This document shows, in pieces, positions 17,632 through 25,594 of a stretch of DNA of 64,000 nt. The position numbers and the translations under genes were made by a program. Location of the stretch: NCBI RefSeq assembly GCF_003710085.1, contig NZ_CP033324.1, forward strand, positions 3,783,501-3,847,500. The letters run 5' to 3'. The DNA is from Nocardioides pantholopis (GTDB lineage Bacteria; Actinomycetota; Actinomycetes; Propionibacteriales; Nocardioidaceae). The notes below the pieces were generated by a model. That model saw nothing but the letters and a program-made list of their open reading frames with translations, had not been told where the DNA came from and did no database searches. Each line of letters starts with the position of its first letter. Position 1 is the first letter of the stretch.

Positions 17632-17651
17632 CCTGAGCCCCCGTGCTCAGG
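17632..17651 (+). terminator. Hairpin after the MFS gene
   Basis: CCTGAGC (17632-17638) pairs with GCTCAGG (17645-17651) around a six-base loop, 13 bases after the transporter stop. A second small palindrome (GGCGCC at 17656-17661 and 17667-17672) follows. Modest stem, no T-run. Confidence 0.5.
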
Positions 17652-17683
17652 CGGAGGCGCCCCGGAGGCGCCAGAATCCAGCC

Positions 17684-18025
17684 ATGACGCAGACGACCCC
17701 TGCCCCCGTGTCCCCCCGCTCCGAGGACCGCACCTTCCGCCGGCTGGCCCGGACCGCCCAGGTGGTGAGCGTCGTCGGGATCGCGGTGGCGGTGGTCGTC
17801 GGGATCGTGACCATGGCCCAGCCCACGGAGGACGCGAACCTCGGCCTGGCGTCCGCGGCCCTCATCGCGCTGCCGATGCTGCTTCCGCTCGGGCTTGCCT
17901 CCGGGGCCCTGCCCCTGCGCCGGTCCTCCCCGGCCGCCGCGATGACGCTGGCCGCCGTGGCAGCAGCCCTGCTGGGAACCGGCCTGCTGGTGGTCGCAGC
18001 GATCTTCCTGCCCTCGCTGGCCTGA
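17684..18025 (+). CDS. Small membrane protein, unknown
   Basis: Protein of 113 residues with three hydrophobic segments (about 28-48, 57-78 and 85-110) after a polar N-terminus (TQTTPAPVSPRSEDRTFRRL). No domain I recognise. The frame is high in hydrophobic third-codon G/C as expected of a real gene here, and it fills the space between the MFS gene and the DUF1992 gene. Confidence 0.65.
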   Translation: MTQTTPAPVSPRSEDRTFRRLARTAQVVSVVGIAVAVVVGIVTMAQPTEDANLGLASAALIALPMLLPLGLASGALPLRRSSPAAAMTLAAVAAALLGTGLLVVAAIFLPSLA

Positions 18026-18048
18026 CCCGCGCACTATCCTCGGAGGGC

Positions 18049-18561
18049 ATGGAGCAGGACCCGCGCCCGGAGCCGGACCCCGGCCAGGCCCCGGAGCGGA
18101 AGGCCGCCCGGGCCCGCATCGCCCAGCAGCAGACCTGGGTGGACCTGCAGGTCCGCCAGGCCATGGAGCGCGGCGACTTCGAGGACCTGCCCGGCGCCGG
18201 CAAGCCGATCGAGGGCCTCGGCGGCGAGCACGACCCCGACTGGTGGCTGAAGAGGCTCATCGAGCGCGAGCGGATCGTGGTGCTGCCGATGAGCGTGCAG
18301 CTGCGCCACGAGGACGCCGAGCTCGACGACCGCCTGGACCGGCTCGGCTCGGAGCAGCAGGTGCGCCGCGAGCTGGAGGACTTCAACACCCGGGTCATCG
18401 CCGCCCGCTACCGGCTCCCCGAGGGGCCGCCGCTGGTGACGATGCCCCGGGACGTGGAGGCCACCGTCGAGGCCTGGCGCGAGCGCCGGGCCGCCCGGCG
18501 TACGCCGGCACCGGCACCGCCACCACCCCGCCGCTCCCGGTGGCGGTGGCGCCGGCGCTGA
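18049..18561 (+). CDS. DUF1992 (DnaJ-homologue-C28-like) protein
   Basis: Protein of 170 residues. The DUF1992 core spans about residues 22-125 with QVRQAMERGDFEDLPGAGKP and DPDWWLKRLIERE, the hallmark segments of the domain also found in DnaJ homologue subfamily C member 28. The C-terminus is proline/arginine-rich (APPPPRRSRWRWRRR). GGAGGG precedes the ATG and TATCCT lies just upstream. Function unknown. Confidence 0.88.
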   Translation: MEQDPRPEPDPGQAPERKAARARIAQQQTWVDLQVRQAMERGDFEDLPGAGKPIEGLGGEHDPDWWLKRLIERERIVVLPMSVQLRHEDAELDDRLDRLGSEQQVRRELEDFNTRVIAARYRLPEGPPLVTMPRDVEATVEAWRERRAARRTPAPAPPPPRRSRWRWRRR

Positions 18562-18658
18562 ACCGGGCTGCCTCGGGGGATCCCCGACCCGCCCACCGCC
18601 CGTCCACCGAGACCTGGCTCATACCGAGCCGTCCCGGGGCGCTGCTACGTTCGCGCGC

Positions 18659-19747
18659 ATGCGCAGCGCCAAGGACTTCTTCCGCCCGCTCGCCGTGGGC
18701 GCACCGACCCCGTTGACGGAGATCCCCGCCCGGCCCAGCCGAGCGATCCACTTCTTCGACCCCAGCAACCCGAAGATGGCCGCGAAGGTGCCCGACATGG
18801 TCGGCACCGTCGACGTGCTGCTCGGCAACCTCGAGGACGCGGTCAAGGCCGACAACAAGGTCGCCGCCCGCGAGGGGCTGGTGAAGATCGCCCGCGAGAC
18901 CCCCGGGCTCGGCGGCGACGGACCGACCCAGCTGTGGACCCGGGTGAACGCCCTGGACAGCCCCTGGGGCCTCGACGACCTGACCACGCTGGTGCCCGCG
19001 ATCGGCGACCGGCTCGACGTGATCATGGTGCCGAAGGTGCAGGGCGCCGAGGACATCCACTACGTCGACCGGCTGCTCGCCCAGCTCGAGGCGAAGGCCG
19101 GGCTCGACCGGCCGATCCTGGTCCACGCGATCCTCGAGACCGCCCGCGGCGTCGCGAACGTCGAGGAGATCTGCGGCGCCAGCCCCCGGATGCAGGGTCT
19201 CTCGCTGGGCCCGGCCGACCTGGCCGCCGACCGCCGGATGAAGACCACCCGGGTCGGCGGCGGCCACCCCGGCTACCTGGTCCGCCAGGACCCGGAGGGC
19301 GGCGAGATCAACGGTCCGCGCACGACGTACCAGCAGGACCTGTGGCACTACACGATCGCGCGGATGGTCGACGCCTGCGCGATGCACGGCATCTACCCCT
19401 ACTACGGGCCGTTCGGCGACATCACCGACGTCGTCGCCTGCGAGGACCAGTTCCGCAACGCGTTCCTGCTCGGCTGCGTCGGCACCTGGAGCCTGCACCC
19501 CAAGCAGATCGCGATCGCGAACCGGGTCTTCAGCCCGAGCGTCGAGGACGTCCGGCACGCCCGCCGGGTCGCCGCCGCCATGTCTGCTCTGGGGGGCGGC
19601 GGCACCGGCGCGGTGATGCTCGACGGCAAGATGGAGGACGACGCCTCCCTCAAGCAGTGCCTGGTGATGGTCGAGCTCGCCGAGCAGCTGGCCGCCATCG
19701 ACCCCGAGCTGAAGAAGCAGTACGACGCGATCGAGCTGGAGGGCTGA
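18659..19747 (+). CDS. L-malyl-CoA/beta-methylmalyl-CoA lyase-like CitE superfamily enzyme
   Basis: HpcH/HpaI-CitE family lyase of 362 residues. The order of motifs (NLEDAVKADNKVAAR, RVNALDSPWGLDD, IMVPKVQGAEDI, HAILETARGVANVEEI, GLSLGPADLAADRRM, GPFGDITD, WSLHPKQIAIANRVF) closely follows Mcl1 of Rhodobacter, which cleaves malyl-CoA and beta-methylmalyl-CoA in the ethylmalonyl-CoA and related pathways. The acid/metal residues E and D in those motifs are intact. TACGTT lies seven bases before the ATG, a leaderless arrangement. It is followed after five bases by a second CitE-type gene. Mcl1 function is inferred from similarity I recall, not computed. Confidence 0.85.
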   Translation: MRSAKDFFRPLAVGAPTPLTEIPARPSRAIHFFDPSNPKMAAKVPDMVGTVDVLLGNLEDAVKADNKVAAREGLVKIARETPGLGGDGPTQLWTRVNALDSPWGLDDLTTLVPAIGDRLDVIMVPKVQGAEDIHYVDRLLAQLEAKAGLDRPILVHAILETARGVANVEEICGASPRMQGLSLGPADLAADRRMKTTRVGGGHPGYLVRQDPEGGEINGPRTTYQQDLWHYTIARMVDACAMHGIYPYYGPFGDITDVVACEDQFRNAFLLGCVGTWSLHPKQIAIANRVFSPSVEDVRHARRVAAAMSALGGGGTGAVMLDGKMEDDASLKQCLVMVELAEQLAAIDPELKKQYDAIELEG

Positions 19748-19752
19748 GCGCG

Positions 19753-20619
19753 ATGAGCGACTTCACGCCGCTGCGCTCGGTCCTCTACATGCCCAGCTCC
19801 AACGAGCGAGCGCTGGAGAAGGCCAAGTCGATCCCGTGCGACGCGCTGATCCTCGACCTCGAGGACGCCGTGGCGCCCGACGCCAAGGAGGCCGCCCGCG
19901 AGGCGGCCTGCGCGGCGGTCGGCTCCGGGGAGTACGGCCGCCGGACGGTCACGATCCGGGTCAACGCCCTCGGCACGCAGTGGCACGACGCCGACCTCGA
20001 GGCGGCAGCGAAGGCCGGGCCGGCCGCGATCGTGGTCCCGAAGGTGAACAGCGCCGCCGAGGTGCAGCAGCTGGTGGCGGCGATGGAGCGCGCCGGCGCA
20101 CCCGCGCACACCAAGCTCTGGGCGATGATCGAGACCCCGGTCGCGATCCTCGACGTGCTCGCGATCGCCCGGGCCTCCGAGCGGCTCACGGCGTTCGTGA
20201 TCGGCACCAACGACCTGGTCAAGGAGCTGTACGCCGAGCACGTGCCCGGCCGCGCGCCGATCCTGCCGTCGCTGCACACCGCGCTGCTGGCCGCTCGCGC
20301 CGCCGGGATCGCGATCGTCGACGGCGTCTACAACGACGTCAAGGACCTCGACGGCTTCCTGGCCGAGTGCCGCCAGGGCCGCGAGATGGGCTTCGACGGC
20401 AAGACCCTGATCCACCCCGGCCAGGTGGCGGGCGCGAACGAGGCGTTCGCGCCGTCGGCGGAGGCGGTCGAGGACGCCCGGGGCCTGATCGCGGCCTGGC
20501 AGGACGGCCAGGGCGCCGGGGTCGTGACCTACCGCGGCCGGATGGTGGAGAACCTGCACGTCGAGTCCGCCCAGCGGACCCTGAGCATCCACGAGGCGGT
20601 CCAGGCGCTGGAGGGCTGA
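19753..20619 (+). CDS. CitE-like CoA ester lyase or malyl-CoA thioesterase
   Basis: CitE-family protein of 288 residues beginning SDFTPLRSVLYMPSSNERAL. Conserved segments are LILDLEDAVAPDAKEAAR, RVNALGTQWHDAD, IVVPKVNSAAEV, WAMIETPVAILDVLAIA, FVIGTNDLVKE and GFDGKTLIHPGQV. In Rhodobacter the pair Mcl1/Mcl2 works as lyase plus (3S)-malyl-CoA thioesterase; the same side-by-side order is seen here, so Mcl2 is the most likely role, with a citramalyl-CoA or other CoA-ester lyase as the alternative. The ATG follows the first lyase stop by five bases. Confidence 0.85.
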   Translation: MSDFTPLRSVLYMPSSNERALEKAKSIPCDALILDLEDAVAPDAKEAAREAACAAVGSGEYGRRTVTIRVNALGTQWHDADLEAAAKAGPAAIVVPKVNSAAEVQQLVAAMERAGAPAHTKLWAMIETPVAILDVLAIARASERLTAFVIGTNDLVKELYAEHVPGRAPILPSLHTALLAARAAGIAIVDGVYNDVKDLDGFLAECRQGREMGFDGKTLIHPGQVAGANEAFAPSAEAVEDARGLIAAWQDGQGAGVVTYRGRMVENLHVESAQRTLSIHEAVQALEG

Positions 20620-20714
20620 GCGGGCCTCCGCCCGCGGTGACGCGCATCGCAGGTTTGCCGGATCGGCGGGCCGGTTAACGGGTGCTCACTCACCTACGGA
20701 GGGAAACAACCACC

Positions 20715-20858
20715 ATGGTCATCCTTGGACTGATCCTGCTCATCATCGGCCTCGTCGCCAGCATCAGCATCCTGACGACGATCGGCGCCATCCTGTTGGT
20801 CGTCGGGCTGATCCTGAACTTCGTGCCCATGGGCGGTTCGCGCCGCAGGGTCTTCTAG
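20715..20858 (+). CDS. DUF6131-like tiny membrane protein
   Basis: Forty-seven residues: MVILGLILLIIGLVASISIL, a second hydrophobic stretch TTIGAILLVVGLILNFV, then a basic tail GGSRRRVF ending in TAG. Two helices with a glycine-rich hairpin are typical of the DUF6131 group of short actinobacterial proteins. GGAGGG at 20698-20703 serves as ribosome site. A strong terminator follows 18 bases after the stop, supporting a real single-gene unit. Function unknown. Confidence 0.75.
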   Translation: MVILGLILLIIGLVASISILTTIGAILLVVGLILNFVPMGGSRRRVF

Positions 20859-20876
20859 CCCGGCGCACCAAGCATC

Positions 20877-20911
20877 GCGAGACCCCCGACCGGACCGGTC
20901 GGGGGTCTCGC
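20877..20911 (+). terminator. Strong GC-rich hairpin terminator
   Basis: Inverted repeat with up to 17-bp arms (20877-20893 and 20895-20911), effectively a 15-bp stem with a small GGACC loop. It follows the tiny membrane protein gene. Confidence 0.85.
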
Positions 20912-20943
20912 TGCGTCCGCGGCCGCCATCCCCTCGACACGCC

Positions 20944-20994
20944 GTAGTGCTCGTTTCTCCGCACTACCGCGCATCGCGCACTAGTCTGCGATGC
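20944..20994. promoter_or_regulatory. Paired inverted repeats at the PadR promoter
   Basis: Two inverted repeats of identical geometry (7-bp arms, 10-bp spacer): GTAGTGC/GCACTAC at 20944-20950 and 20961-20967, and GCATCGC/GCGATGC at 20971-20977 and 20988-20994. The second touches the PadR ATG and encloses TAGTCT (20982-20987), a likely -10. Position and symmetry suit autoregulation by the PadR protein. Confidence 0.6.
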
Positions 20995-21345
20995 ATGGAC
21001 ACCACCCAACTGCTCAAGGGCGTCCTCGACCTGGCAGTGCTCGCCGTCGTCGCGGACGAGGACGGCTACGGGTACGACGTCCTGCGCCGGCTGCGCGCCG
21101 GCGGCCTGGACGAGGTCGGGGACGCGTCGGTCTACGGCACCCTGCGCCGGCTGTACGCCGCCGGCGCGCTCACGTCGTACGTCGTTCCCTCCGACGAGGG
21201 CCCGCACCGCAAGTACTACGGGATCACCCAGGCCGGCCGCGACCAGCTGGAGCGCCAGACCAAGGACTGGCACACCTTCACCGGGACCGTCACCGCCCTC
21301 CTCGACCACCCGCACCAGCCGACCGCGCAGGGAGCCGACTCATGA
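20995..21345 (+). CDS. PadR family transcriptional regulator
   Basis: Winged-helix regulator of 116 residues. The PadR motif is complete: LLKGVLDLAVLAVVADEDGYGYDVLRRL, then VYGTLRRLYAAGAL and GPHRKYYGITQAGRDQL. ATG 20995 is seven bases after a TAGTCT -10 hexamer, so translation is probably leaderless. The stop overlaps the next gene (ATGA), whose N-terminus is a HAAS-type helical domain; PadR and HAAS/DUF1700 proteins form a recurrent signalling pair. Confidence 0.93.
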   Translation: MDTTQLLKGVLDLAVLAVVADEDGYGYDVLRRLRAGGLDEVGDASVYGTLRRLYAAGALTSYVVPSDEGPHRKYYGITQAGRDQLERQTKDWHTFTGTVTALLDHPHQPTAQGADS

Positions 21346-22451
21346 ACGACCCCACCCACACCGCGCACCGGCCCGAGGTCGAGGCGTTCGTGGCCGCCGT
21401 CAGCGGTCACCTCGCCGACCTCTCCGAGGAGGAGCGCGAGGAGCTGCTCGGCGGCCTGACTGCCGACCTCGCCGACCAGGTGGCCGACGGCGCCGACCTC
21501 GGCGACCCCGAGCGGTACGCCGCGGAGCTGCGCGCCGCCGCCGGGCTGCCCGAGGCGCCCGGCCGGCGGCCGCGACGCGCGCCGCGACCGACGCTGCCGA
21601 CCGCGGCCGAGCTCGAGGAGACCCTCGACGGCCTGCGCGAGGACCTGTCCCAGTTGGTCTCGAGCCACCGTGCCGCCGAGGAGGCCTGGCGGGTGCTGCT
21701 TCCGCTGCGCCCGGCCTGGTGGGTGCTGCGGGCCTGGGCCGTCGTCACCCTGCTGGACCAGCTCGCCGGACCCCCGGAGCTCGTCACGCTGATCCCCTCG
21801 TTCAACGGCCCGCTCATCGGACAGGTGCTGCTCGCCGCCGCTGTGGTGGCGAGCGTGCTGCTCGGCCAGGGGCGGCTGCGGCTGCACGGCGGTCCGGGCA
21901 GCCCGCTGCGGGAACGGCTCGGGCTGCTCGCGATCAACGCCGGCGCGCTCGTCGCCCTGCTCGTGGTCGCCTCGAACCTGCCCAGCGCCGCCACCTTGCA
22001 CTCGTCCTACGAGGGGACTGCATTCCAGGACGGCTACGTGATGGGGGCCGATGAGCGGTCCACCGGGCTGCGGCTCGACGGCGTCCCGGTCCGCAACCTG
22101 TTCGCCTACGACAGCGCGGGCCAGCCCCTCGACGGCGTGCAGCTCTACGACGCCGACGGCCGGCCGCTCGCGATCGCGGCGAGGACGACCGCCAGCGGCT
22201 ACGGCGCCGAGCGCACCGTCGGGTGCGGCTGGCGCAACGGCAGCAGCCAGCTCTTCCACGTCTTCCCGCTGCTCCAGCGCGAGCAGCGCCGCGGCACCTG
22301 CCGGGACGAGGACCGCGAGTCCGGCCCGCTCACGACGCCGGTCGCACCGTTCGCCCAGGTGCCGCCGGTCACCTCACCGGCCGCCGAGGCCGAGGTCCCC
22401 ACCGAGGCTCCCGCTCCCGCCGCCCCGAAGCCGCAGTCCGGCCAGGAATGA
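21342..22451 (+). CDS. HAAS/DUF1700-type membrane protein paired with PadR
   Basis: Protein of 369 residues. The N-terminal 70 residues (VEAFVAAVSGHLADLSEEER, then LADQVADGADLGDPERYAAEL) form the three-helix HAAS-like domain that partners with PadR regulators. Two or three membrane helices follow (about 120-145, 160-180 and 190-210), then an extracytoplasmic domain with GCGWRNGSSQLF and a Pro/Ala-rich tail. ATGA overlap with padR. It probably senses an envelope signal and affects PadR, but the ligand is unknown. The last 78 bases overlap the convergent small gene. Confidence 0.8.
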   Translation: MNDPTHTAHRPEVEAFVAAVSGHLADLSEEEREELLGGLTADLADQVADGADLGDPERYAAELRAAAGLPEAPGRRPRRAPRPTLPTAAELEETLDGLREDLSQLVSSHRAAEEAWRVLLPLRPAWWVLRAWAVVTLLDQLAGPPELVTLIPSFNGPLIGQVLLAAAVVASVLLGQGRLRLHGGPGSPLRERLGLLAINAGALVALLVVASNLPSAATLHSSYEGTAFQDGYVMGADERSTGLRLDGVPVRNLFAYDSAGQPLDGVQLYDADGRPLAIAARTTASGYGAERTVGCGWRNGSSQLFHVFPLLQREQRRGTCRDEDRESGPLTTPVAPFAQVPPVTSPAAEAEVPTEAPAPAAPKPQSGQE

Positions 22452-22691
22452 GGTCACCTTCGCCGCGGACATCTCGCAGGGCCGGAGCACGGCAGGCCCC
22501 TGGCGCGGTCGGTAGAGGTTGGCGCTGACCACGTCGGACCCGCCGAGCTCCTCGGCGTACACCTTCTCGCTGCGGCCGCCGACCTGGACGGTCCGGCTGA
22601 GTCCGTAGCGGCGTCCGGCGTACTCCACCTCCGACCAGCCGAGCGGCAGCCGGGCGACGAACTCGCCCGGATCGGTCGGCGGCCCGCTCAC
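22374..22691 (-). CDS. Small conserved protein downstream of malQ, function unknown
   Basis: Protein of 105 residues from GTG 22691, which overlaps the malQ stop (GTGA). The conserved-looking core is ARLPLGWSEVEYAGRRYGLS, KVYAEELGGSDVVSANLYR and LRPCEMSAAKVTSFLAGL. Similar short actinobacterial proteins are, as I recall, sometimes labelled peptide methionine sulfoxide reductase, but no GCFWG or MsrB-type motif is present, so that name is doubtful. The Gly/Arg-rich C-terminal tail lies antisense to the end of the HAAS-like gene and may not be functional. Confidence 0.7.
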   Translation of the reverse strand: MSGPPTDPGEFVARLPLGWSEVEYAGRRYGLSRTVQVGGRSEKVYAEELGGSDVVSANLYRPRQGPAVLRPCEMSAAKVTSFLAGLRLRGGGSGSLGGDLGLGGR

Positions 22692-24544
22692 CGGGCCGTG
22701 AGGTCGCCCACCAGCCGGGCCAGCCGCTCGGCGCGCGGGTCCGCGACCAGCTCCTCGAGCGGGACCGCCAGCGGGATCCGCCAGTTCTCCCGCTCGACCG
22801 TGCCCGGGACGTTGGGCCGACGCTCCTCGGCGACCGCGTCCTCGAGGGCGACGGAGAGCAGCAGCGAGGGCGCCCGGGCGAGCTGCCGGTACGCCGCCTC
22901 GACGGCCTCCGGGACCTCGGCGTCCGCGGCGAGCCCGTCGCGGCGCAGCCGGACCAGCAGGTCCTCGCGGCCGGCGCGGACGTCGTCCTCGGCCATGTCG
23001 GTCGCCTCGAGCTGGTCGGTGACGTCCGAGCCGGTCCACAGCCCGGCGACGGTCGGCAGGTCGTGGGTGGTGACCGCGGCCAGCGCCCCCTCCGGCCACT
23101 CGGCGGGGTCCTCGTCCTCGAACCAGAGCACCTTGTAGGAGAGGATCCCGCGCTCGGCGAGGGCCTCGCGGACCCCCGGCTCGACGGTTCCGAGGTCCTC
23201 CCCGACGACCACCGCGCCCGCGCGGTGGGACTCCAGCGCGACGATGTCGAGGAGGTCGTCGGCCGGGTAGCGCACGTAGGCACCCTCGGTCGGTGCCGTG
23301 CCCTCGGGGATCCACCACAGCCGGAACAGGCCCATCACGTGGTCGATGCGCAGACCGCCGGCGCCGGCGATGGTGGCGCGCACCGACTCGATGAACGGCT
23401 CGTAGTCGGCCGCCCGGAGCCGCCACGGGACCAGCGGCGGCGACCCCCAGTCCTGCCCGATGCTGTTGAGCAGGTCGGGCGGGGCGCCGACCGTGACGCC
23501 GGTGGCGAGGGCGTCGGTCCAGGCCCAGGCGTCGGCGCCGCTGCCGGAGACGCCGATCGGCAGGTCCTGCAGGACCGTGAGCTCCCCGGTCGCCGCGCGC
23601 AGCTGGAGGTCGAGCAGCCACTGCAGCCAGGCGTGGAAGCGGATCTCCTCGGCGTGCTCCGCGACGAAGGCCGCCACGCCGGGACCGTCCGCACGACGCA
23701 GCTCCTCGGGCCAGGTCAGCCGGTCCGGGCCGTGCCGGTCGGCCAGCGCGCACCAGGTCGCCCAGGACTCCACGGCCGCCGAGTCCCGGCGCCTGGCCGC
23801 GAACTCGGCGCCGCCGCCGGTGCGGTCGAAGACTGCCTGCAGCACCGGCCGCTTCACCCGCCAGGCGCCGTCACGGTCGACCAGCTCCGTGCCGCGCAGC
23901 CGCTCGAGCTCCGCGGCGTACGGCGCGAGGTCCGCCTCGTCGACGCCGGGGACGTCCTCGACGGCGAGGTAGACCGGGTTGCGGAACCGGCGGGTGGCGG
24001 GCAGGTACGGGCTGGCCTCCTGAGGCAGCGTCGGAGCGACCCCGTGCAGCGGGTTGACCAGCAGGAACCCACCGCCAAGGGCCTCGGTCCACTCGCGCAG
24101 CCGCCGCAGGTCGGCGAGGTCGCCGATGCCCCAGCTGCGGTGGGAGCGGGCGCCGTACAGCTGGACGGTCCAGCCCCAGCGCTGCTGGGTGGGGACGTGG
24201 CAGCGCCCGGGCGACACGATCAGCCGGCGCTCGCGCCCGGCGGCGTCGCGCAGCGTGTGGTAGCCGAGCGGGAAGTCCTGCGGCAGCGTGTCGCTCACGG
24301 AGACAGTGGTGCCGTCCTCGCACCGCACGGTGACGTCGCCGAGCCCGAGCGGCCGACCGGGCCGGGTGACGATCGGCGCGGTGTCCTCGAGGTCGGCCGG
24401 CGGGGTCCCGATCACCTCGCGCAGCCGCTCGATCGTGGCGTCGGGGACCCGCTGGGGCCGGTCGTCGGCGTCGACCCAGTCCTGCTGGAGACCCCACGCG
24501 TCGGCCGCAGGGGCGGCCAGGGGAACGGAGAGAGCGTCGGTCAT
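22688..24544 (-). CDS. malQ: 4-alpha-glucanotransferase
   Basis: Glycoside hydrolase family 77 enzyme of 618 residues that transfers glucan segments between maltodextrins (disproportionating enzyme). Seen are the RSWGIGDLADLRRL segment, the nucleophile region GLRIDHVMGLFRLWWIP, the acid/base region VVGEDLGTVEPGVREAL and the later catalytic Asp in VTTHDLPTVAGLW. Length and order match bacterial MalQ. The small gene behind it is coupled through a GTGA overlap. It acts in cytoplasmic glycogen/maltodextrin metabolism. Confidence 0.95.
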   Translation of the reverse strand: MTDALSVPLAAPAADAWGLQQDWVDADDRPQRVPDATIERLREVIGTPPADLEDTAPIVTRPGRPLGLGDVTVRCEDGTTVSVSDTLPQDFPLGYHTLRDAAGRERRLIVSPGRCHVPTQQRWGWTVQLYGARSHRSWGIGDLADLRRLREWTEALGGGFLLVNPLHGVAPTLPQEASPYLPATRRFRNPVYLAVEDVPGVDEADLAPYAAELERLRGTELVDRDGAWRVKRPVLQAVFDRTGGGAEFAARRRDSAAVESWATWCALADRHGPDRLTWPEELRRADGPGVAAFVAEHAEEIRFHAWLQWLLDLQLRAATGELTVLQDLPIGVSGSGADAWAWTDALATGVTVGAPPDLLNSIGQDWGSPPLVPWRLRAADYEPFIESVRATIAGAGGLRIDHVMGLFRLWWIPEGTAPTEGAYVRYPADDLLDIVALESHRAGAVVVGEDLGTVEPGVREALAERGILSYKVLWFEDEDPAEWPEGALAAVTTHDLPTVAGLWTGSDVTDQLEATDMAEDDVRAGREDLLVRLRRDGLAADAEVPEAVEAAYRQLARAPSLLLSVALEDAVAEERRPNVPGTVERENWRIPLAVPLEELVADPRAERLARLVGDLTAR

Positions 24545-24621
24545 GCCGCTGCGGTGCCCGACCGGGCGGCGCGCATGCCTGCGGCTACCGCTCCCGGCCA
24601 GCGACGTGGGTCACTCGCGCG

Positions 24622-25491
24622 TCAGGGGCGCCGCAGGATCGGCTCGGCGTCGGCGAGGAAGGCCTCGAAGGACCGCGCCGGGCGGCCGGTGACCCGCTCG
24701 ACGTCGTCGGTCACCGCCGCGAAGCTGCCGGCCTGCACCCGCTCGAAGGTCAGCGCCATCAGGTCCCGCTCGAACCCCTCGGTCCCGGCCACGGCCTCCT
24801 TGATCGGCACGTCGCGGTGGGTGACCGGTCGCCCGATCGCCCCGGAGAGCAGCTCGGCGGTGCGCGGCAGCGAGAGGGCCTCCGGGCCGGAGAGCTCGTA
24901 GACCCGGCCGGCGTGCCGCCGGTCGAGCAGCGCCTGCTCCGCAACCGCCGCGATGTCGCGGGCGTCGATCCAGGCCAGGCCCACCCCGCCGCTCGCGAAC
25001 GGCAGCTCGCCGGTCTCGGCGAGCCGCCCGCCGTAGAAGCGGGGGTCGGTGAAGACCTGCATGAACCAGCTCGGCCGCAGCATGGTCCAGGCCCGGCCGC
25101 TTCCGCGCACGACCTGCTCGACGTGCGCCGCCCACCCGTCGGGCGCGACGTCGTCGGCATCCCGCTCGGACAGCAGGACCACCCGGGTCTTCGGCGCCGT
25201 CTCGGCGAGGAACGCCGCGATCAGCTCCGGCGCGTCGGCGCGGTCGGGGCGTACGACGTACACCGCGTCGACGCCGTCGGTGGCCGCAGCCCAGCCGGCC
25301 GGGTCGTCCCAGGAGAACGCGGTCGGGCGGACCCCCGGGCCGCTCACCGTCGACGGGTCGCTGCTGCCGCCGAGCACCTCGACGTCGCGGCGCGCGGCGA
25401 GCAGCTCCGCCAGCGGAGCCCCGGTCTTGCCGCGGACCCCGGTCACCAGCACGCGGGTGGTGCCGCCTTCGGTCGTCGTCTCACGCTCCAC
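24622..25491 (-). CDS. NmrA-like NAD(P)-binding protein (SDR superfamily)
   Basis: Atypical SDR of 289 residues. The Rossmann motif TGVRGKTGAPLAELLAAR starts near residue 17; AWIDARDIAAVAEQALLD and VYELSGPEALS mark the NmrA/YesF-like group. The canonical YxxxK pair is not evident, in line with NmrA-like sensors or quinone/azo reductase-like members. Whether it is an enzyme or a redox sensor cannot be decided. Single gene between malQ and the HNH gene, same strand. Confidence 0.85.
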   Translation of the reverse strand: MERETTTEGGTTRVLVTGVRGKTGAPLAELLAARRDVEVLGGSSDPSTVSGPGVRPTAFSWDDPAGWAAATDGVDAVYVVRPDRADAPELIAAFLAETAPKTRVVLLSERDADDVAPDGWAAHVEQVVRGSGRAWTMLRPSWFMQVFTDPRFYGGRLAETGELPFASGGVGLAWIDARDIAAVAEQALLDRRHAGRVYELSGPEALSLPRTAELLSGAIGRPVTHRDVPIKEAVAGTEGFERDLMALTFERVQAGSFAAVTDDVERVTGRPARSFEAFLADAEPILRRP

Positions 25492-25594
25492 GTCGATCCC
25501 CCCTCAGGGCCGCTCATGGCCCGCTCCAGCGGAGTGGCGCCGTGGCCGCCCGCCGCCGGTCTGCGGTCGAGATCCCGACACTAGCTCCGCCGGC

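Noticed and set aside
18570..18590. Palindrome TCGGGGGATCCCCGA between the DUF1992 and lyase genes
   Set aside because: Short arms with no loop; could be a weak terminator but too small to claim.
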